A stretch of 49,145 bases of DNA from Streptomyces sp. WAC 04229 (GTDB taxonomy: Bacteria; Actinomycetota; Actinomycetes; Streptomycetales; Streptomycetaceae). This document shows, piece after piece, positions 46,845 through 49,145 of this stretch. A model generated the notes under the pieces. It was not told the origin of the DNA. It searched no databases and worked only from the letters and a program-made list of their open reading frames with translations. The position numbers and the translations under genes are program-made. The stretch spans positions 1 through 49,145 of the forward strand of contig NZ_QHJH01000039.1 in assembly GCF_003947455.1 (NCBI RefSeq), written 5' to 3'. Every line of letters starts with the position of its first letter. Position 1 is the stretch's first letter.

Positions 46845-47336
46845 ATGAACCGCATGGACCGCATGGAACACTTGGAACACCTGGACAAGCATCTGGTCGA
46901 CGAACTGGCACAGGTGGCACGCGAGACCGTGCGCGACGAGCTGCGCGAACAGACCCGCAAGCAGCGCCGCAGGGCCACGCTGTACGCCGCGTCCGGTGCC
47001 GCCGCGCTGTACGCGGGCGCGGCCCTCGCGCTCGCCGTGGGCCTGGCGCTCGCCGTGGGACTGCCCGACTGGGCCGCCGCGCTGATCACGGCCGTCCTCC
47101 TGGGCGTCGCCGCGTACCTGCTGCGCGGTGCGGCCCGGCCCCACCCGTCGGGTCCGGGATCCGGCCACGGCGCCGGCGCTGAAGCGCCGCCCGTGCCGCC
47201 GGCCGCGCCCGAGGTGCCGCCGATGCCGCCGGTCGCGCCCACCGCCCCGGCGGGCACCCCTGCACCGGGTGGTACGGGACCGGCCGCGCCGCGCCGGGAC
47301 GGCACCGACGCCGAGGGCCCGCGCGAGCGCGGCTGA
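46845..47336 (+). CDS. small membrane protein, holin-superfamily-like, with Pro-rich tail
   Basis: 163 aa. An amphipathic charged N-terminus (MEHLEHLDKHLVDELAQ...LREQTRKQRRR) leads to two Ala/Gly/Leu-rich transmembrane helices (about 45-95), then a tail of 65 residues rich in Pro, Gly and Ala (VPPAAPEVPPMPPVAP). The two-helix part resembles actinobacterial phage-holin-like membrane proteins, which are mostly chromosomal and of unknown role. Three ATGs lie close together (46845, 46854, 46863); the first is used. It is no sign of a prophage, as no other phage gene is present. Confidence 0.75.
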   Translation: MNRMDRMEHLEHLDKHLVDELAQVARETVRDELREQTRKQRRRATLYAASGAAALYAGAALALAVGLALAVGLPDWAAALITAVLLGVAAYLLRGAARPHPSGPGSGHGAGAEAPPVPPAAPEVPPMPPVAPTAPAGTPAPGGTGPAAPRRDGTDAEGPRERG

Positions 47337-47447
47337 GCCGCCGGACGCGGACACAGCGCCGGAAACCGGCCCGCTCGCGACGTTTGGGTGCCCTGGTCAA
47401 GGGGACGCGGAAGGCTCACGAGGTACGCGACAGCCCGGAGGCGAACC

Positions 47448-49145
47448 GTGAGCCGACCCCGCATCGTGATCGTCGGTGCCGGTTTCGCCGGGTACCGGAC
47501 GGCCCGCACCCTGTCCCGGCTCACCCGGCACCAGGCCGACATCACCCTGCTCAACCCGACCGACTACTTCCTCTACCTGCCGCTGCTGCCGCAGGTCGCC
47601 GCCGGAATCCTGGAGCCGCGCCGCGTCACCGTGTCCCTCTCGGGCTCGCTGCCGCACGTCCGGCTGGTGCTGGGCGAGGCCGACGGCATCGACCTCGACG
47701 AGCACACCGTGCACTACACCGGGCCCGAGGGCGGCGAGGGCACCCTGCCCTTCGACCGGCTGGTGCTCGCCGCGGGCAGTGTCAACAAGCTGCTGCCCGT
47801 CCCGGGCGTCGCCGAGCACGCCCACGGCTTCCGGGGGCTGCCGGAGGCGCTGTACCTGCGCGACCACGTGACGCGCCAGGTGGAGCTGGCCGCCGCGGCC
47901 GACGACCGCGAGGAGTGCGCCGCGCGGTGCACCTTCGTCGTGGTCGGCGCCGGATACACCGGCACCGAGGTCGCCGCGCACGGCGCGATGTACACCGACG
48001 CACAGGTCCGCAAGCACCCCATGCGCACCGGTATGCGGCCCCGCTGGATGCTGCTGGACGTGGCGCCCCGGGTGCTGCCCGAGATGGACGAACGGCTCTC
48101 CCGCACCGCCGACCAGGTACTGCGGCAGCGGGGCGTCGACGTGCGGATGGGGACCTCGGTGAAGGAGGCCACGCACGACGGCGTGGTGCTGACCGACGGT
48201 ACGAGCGTCGACACGCGCACGCTCGTGTGGTGCGTCGGCGTGCGGCCGGACCCGCTGGTCGAGTCCCTGGGGCTGCCCGTGGAACGCGGCCGGCTGCTCG
48301 TCGACCCGCATCTCCAGGTGCCGGGCCGCCCCGAGTTGTTCGCCTGCGGAGACGCGGCCGCGGTGCCCGACCTGACGCAGCCCGGCCAGTTCACGCCGAT
48401 GACCGCGCAGCACGCCTGGCGGCACGGCAAGGTGTGCGCCCAGAACGTCGCCGCGTCGCTCGGCATCGGCGAGCGGCGGCCCTACCGCCACCGTGACCTG
48501 GGGTTCGTCGTGGACCTCGGCGGGGCCAAGGCCGCCGCCAACCCCCTCGGTCTGCCGATGTCCGGCCCGGCGGCGGGCGCGGTCACCCGCGGCTACCACC
48601 TCGCGGCGATGCCGGGCAACCGCGTCCGGGTGGCCGCGGACTGGCTGCTGGACGCGGTACTGCCCCGCCAGGCGGTGCAGCTGGGCCTCGTCCGCTCCTG
48701 GTCGGTACCGCTTGAGTCGTCGTCACCGGAGGTGGCCAGGGTGGCCGGGCGCCCGGAACGGGACGCCGAGCAGACGGCGACGACCGGGACGACCGGGAAG
48801 GACTCCCGCGCCGAGCCCGCGAAGAGCACGCCGGGCGGTGAGCGCGAGAAGAGCCGGCCCGGCGGTGAGGCGGCGAAGAACCAGCCGGGCGGTGAGCGCG
48901 CCAAGAACCAGCCCGGTGGTGAGCCTGCCAAGAACCAGCCGGGTGGGGAGCCCGCGAAGAACCAGCCGCATCCGCCCCGCGCCTCCGGTAAGCCGCGCCG
49001 GGCCGGAGAAGGCGGCGGTACGGGTCCCGCCCGGGGTTCCGGCAAGGCGCGCAAGACGTCCCGGGCGTCCGGCGGAGGCCGGGCCGCCGCCCCGTCCGGA
49101 CCGACCCGGGCCGCGGGTCCGCCCGCCGACCCCGGCCCCGAACCC
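47448..49145 (+). CDS. NDH-2-like NAD(P)/FAD-dependent oxidoreductase with repetitive tail (3'-partial)
   Basis: 566 residues are visible and the frame is open at the window end. GTG at 47448 with GGAGG 6 bases upstream. Two dinucleotide motifs (IVIVGAGFAGYRTA and TFVVVGAGYTGTEVA), PTDYFLYLPLLPQVAAG, LFACGDAAAVPD for FAD and a C-terminal amphipathic region (DWLLDAVLPRQAVQLG) match type II NADH dehydrogenases, which pass electrons to quinone without pumping protons. The core ends near residue 430. A disordered extension rich in Lys, Pro, Gly and Arg follows, including five 9-residue repeats of PGGExAKNQ type. The true end and the function of the tail cannot be seen. Confidence 0.92.
   Translation, partial: MSRPRIVIVGAGFAGYRTARTLSRLTRHQADITLLNPTDYFLYLPLLPQVAAGILEPRRVTVSLSGSLPHVRLVLGEADGIDLDEHTVHYTGPEGGEGTLPFDRLVLAAGSVNKLLPVPGVAEHAHGFRGLPEALYLRDHVTRQVELAAAADDREECAARCTFVVVGAGYTGTEVAAHGAMYTDAQVRKHPMRTGMRPRWMLLDVAPRVLPEMDERLSRTADQVLRQRGVDVRMGTSVKEATHDGVVLTDGTSVDTRTLVWCVGVRPDPLVESLGLPVERGRLLVDPHLQVPGRPELFACGDAAAVPDLTQPGQFTPMTAQHAWRHGKVCAQNVAASLGIGERRPYRHRDLGFVVDLGGAKAAANPLGLPMSGPAAGAVTRGYHLAAMPGNRVRVAADWLLDAVLPRQAVQLGLVRSWSVPLESSSPEVARVAGRPERDAEQTATTGTTGKDSRAEPAKSTPGGEREKSRPGGEAAKNQPGGERAKNQPGGEPAKNQPGGEPAKNQPHPPRASGKPRRAGEGGGTGPARGSGKARKTSRASGGGRAAAPSGPTRAAGPPADPGPEP
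48831..48965 (+). repeat. five tandem 27-bp repeats coding PGGExxKNQ
   Basis: Five consecutive 27-bp units, in frame, each encoding Pro-Gly-Gly-Glu, two variable residues, Lys, then Asn-Gln (Ser-Arg in the first unit). The last units are the most alike at the DNA level. Confidence 0.92.

Noticed and set aside
46845..47336. Holin-like gene as evidence of a prophage
   Set aside because: No phage structural, lysis, integrase or attachment sequences are nearby, and such two-helix proteins are common in actinomycete chromosomes.

Overview
The window looks like a chromosomal segment of a Streptomyces species. It is very GC-rich with C/G at third codon positions, uses many GTG starts, has several -10 boxes placed directly before start codons (leaderless transcription), and carries typical actinomycete families: Tat-exported PhoD, a secreted tripeptidyl aminopeptidase, SpoIIE-type phosphatase, Ccr/MeaA and an Ada-AlkA fusion. 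From memory the gene order resembles the S. coelicolor region around ccr-meaA; I could not check this. I saw no tRNA, rRNA, CRISPR array, insertion sequence, prophage or polyketide/NRPS cluster.

Layout. 1-2.5 kb: the end of a peptide/nickel-type ABC importer operon (permease, two ATPases). 2.6-8.4 kb: two Tat-exported enzymes, a PhoD phosphatase and a GH2 beta-galactosidase with an inserted LamG-like domain. 8.5-11.9 kb: alkylation repair (Ada-AlkA gene broken by a poly-C block, then ogt), a sirtuin and a Nudix hydrolase. 12-14.8 kb: glycerate kinase, a strong bidirectional terminator, and the phosphatidylserine/phosphatidylethanolamine pair psd-pssA. 15-21 kb: a tight minus-strand operon ccr-ecm-mcl-mch-acyl-CoA dehydrogenase, which encodes the core of the ethylmalonyl-CoA pathway. 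It is preceded by a TetR regulator and by a duplicated 3-hydroxybutyryl-CoA dehydrogenase, which could supply crotonyl-CoA. Together these convert acetyl-CoA-derived C4 units to ethylmalonyl-, mesaconyl- and methylmalyl-CoA, and so to glyoxylate and propionyl-CoA.

24.5-35.6 kb: a HEAT-repeat protein with a TTA (bldA-type) codon, an acetyltransferase and RidA pair, a secreted tripeptidyl aminopeptidase, a radical SAM protein behind an SOS-box-like site, an SRPBCC protein, an MFS exporter with three beta-sandwich repeats at its C-terminus, a PAS-GAF-PP2C-HATPase signalling protein, and a methyltransferase. 35.6-41.2 kb: a PIG-L deacetylase diverging from a peptide-degradation operon (DppA D-aminopeptidase, M20 and S9 peptidases) that ends in a broken LD-carboxypeptidase gene. 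41.2-49.1 kb: a SolA/PuuB-type amine oxidase with its XRE-cupin regulator, directly abutting the broken gene; then an acetyltransferase, DUF6204, a DUF5107-TPR protein, a VOC protein, a small holin-like membrane protein, and an NDH-2-like flavoprotein with a repetitive tail that runs off the window.

Most striking: the 172-bp poly-C insertion whose removal restores the Ada-AlkA frame; the compact ethylmalonyl-CoA operon; the tandem hydroxybutyryl-CoA dehydrogenase whose first active site is altered; the LamG insertion in the galactosidase barrel; the MFS-repeat fusion; and the truncated S66 gene next to the oxidase cassette. I did not find a clearly new multi-gene system.
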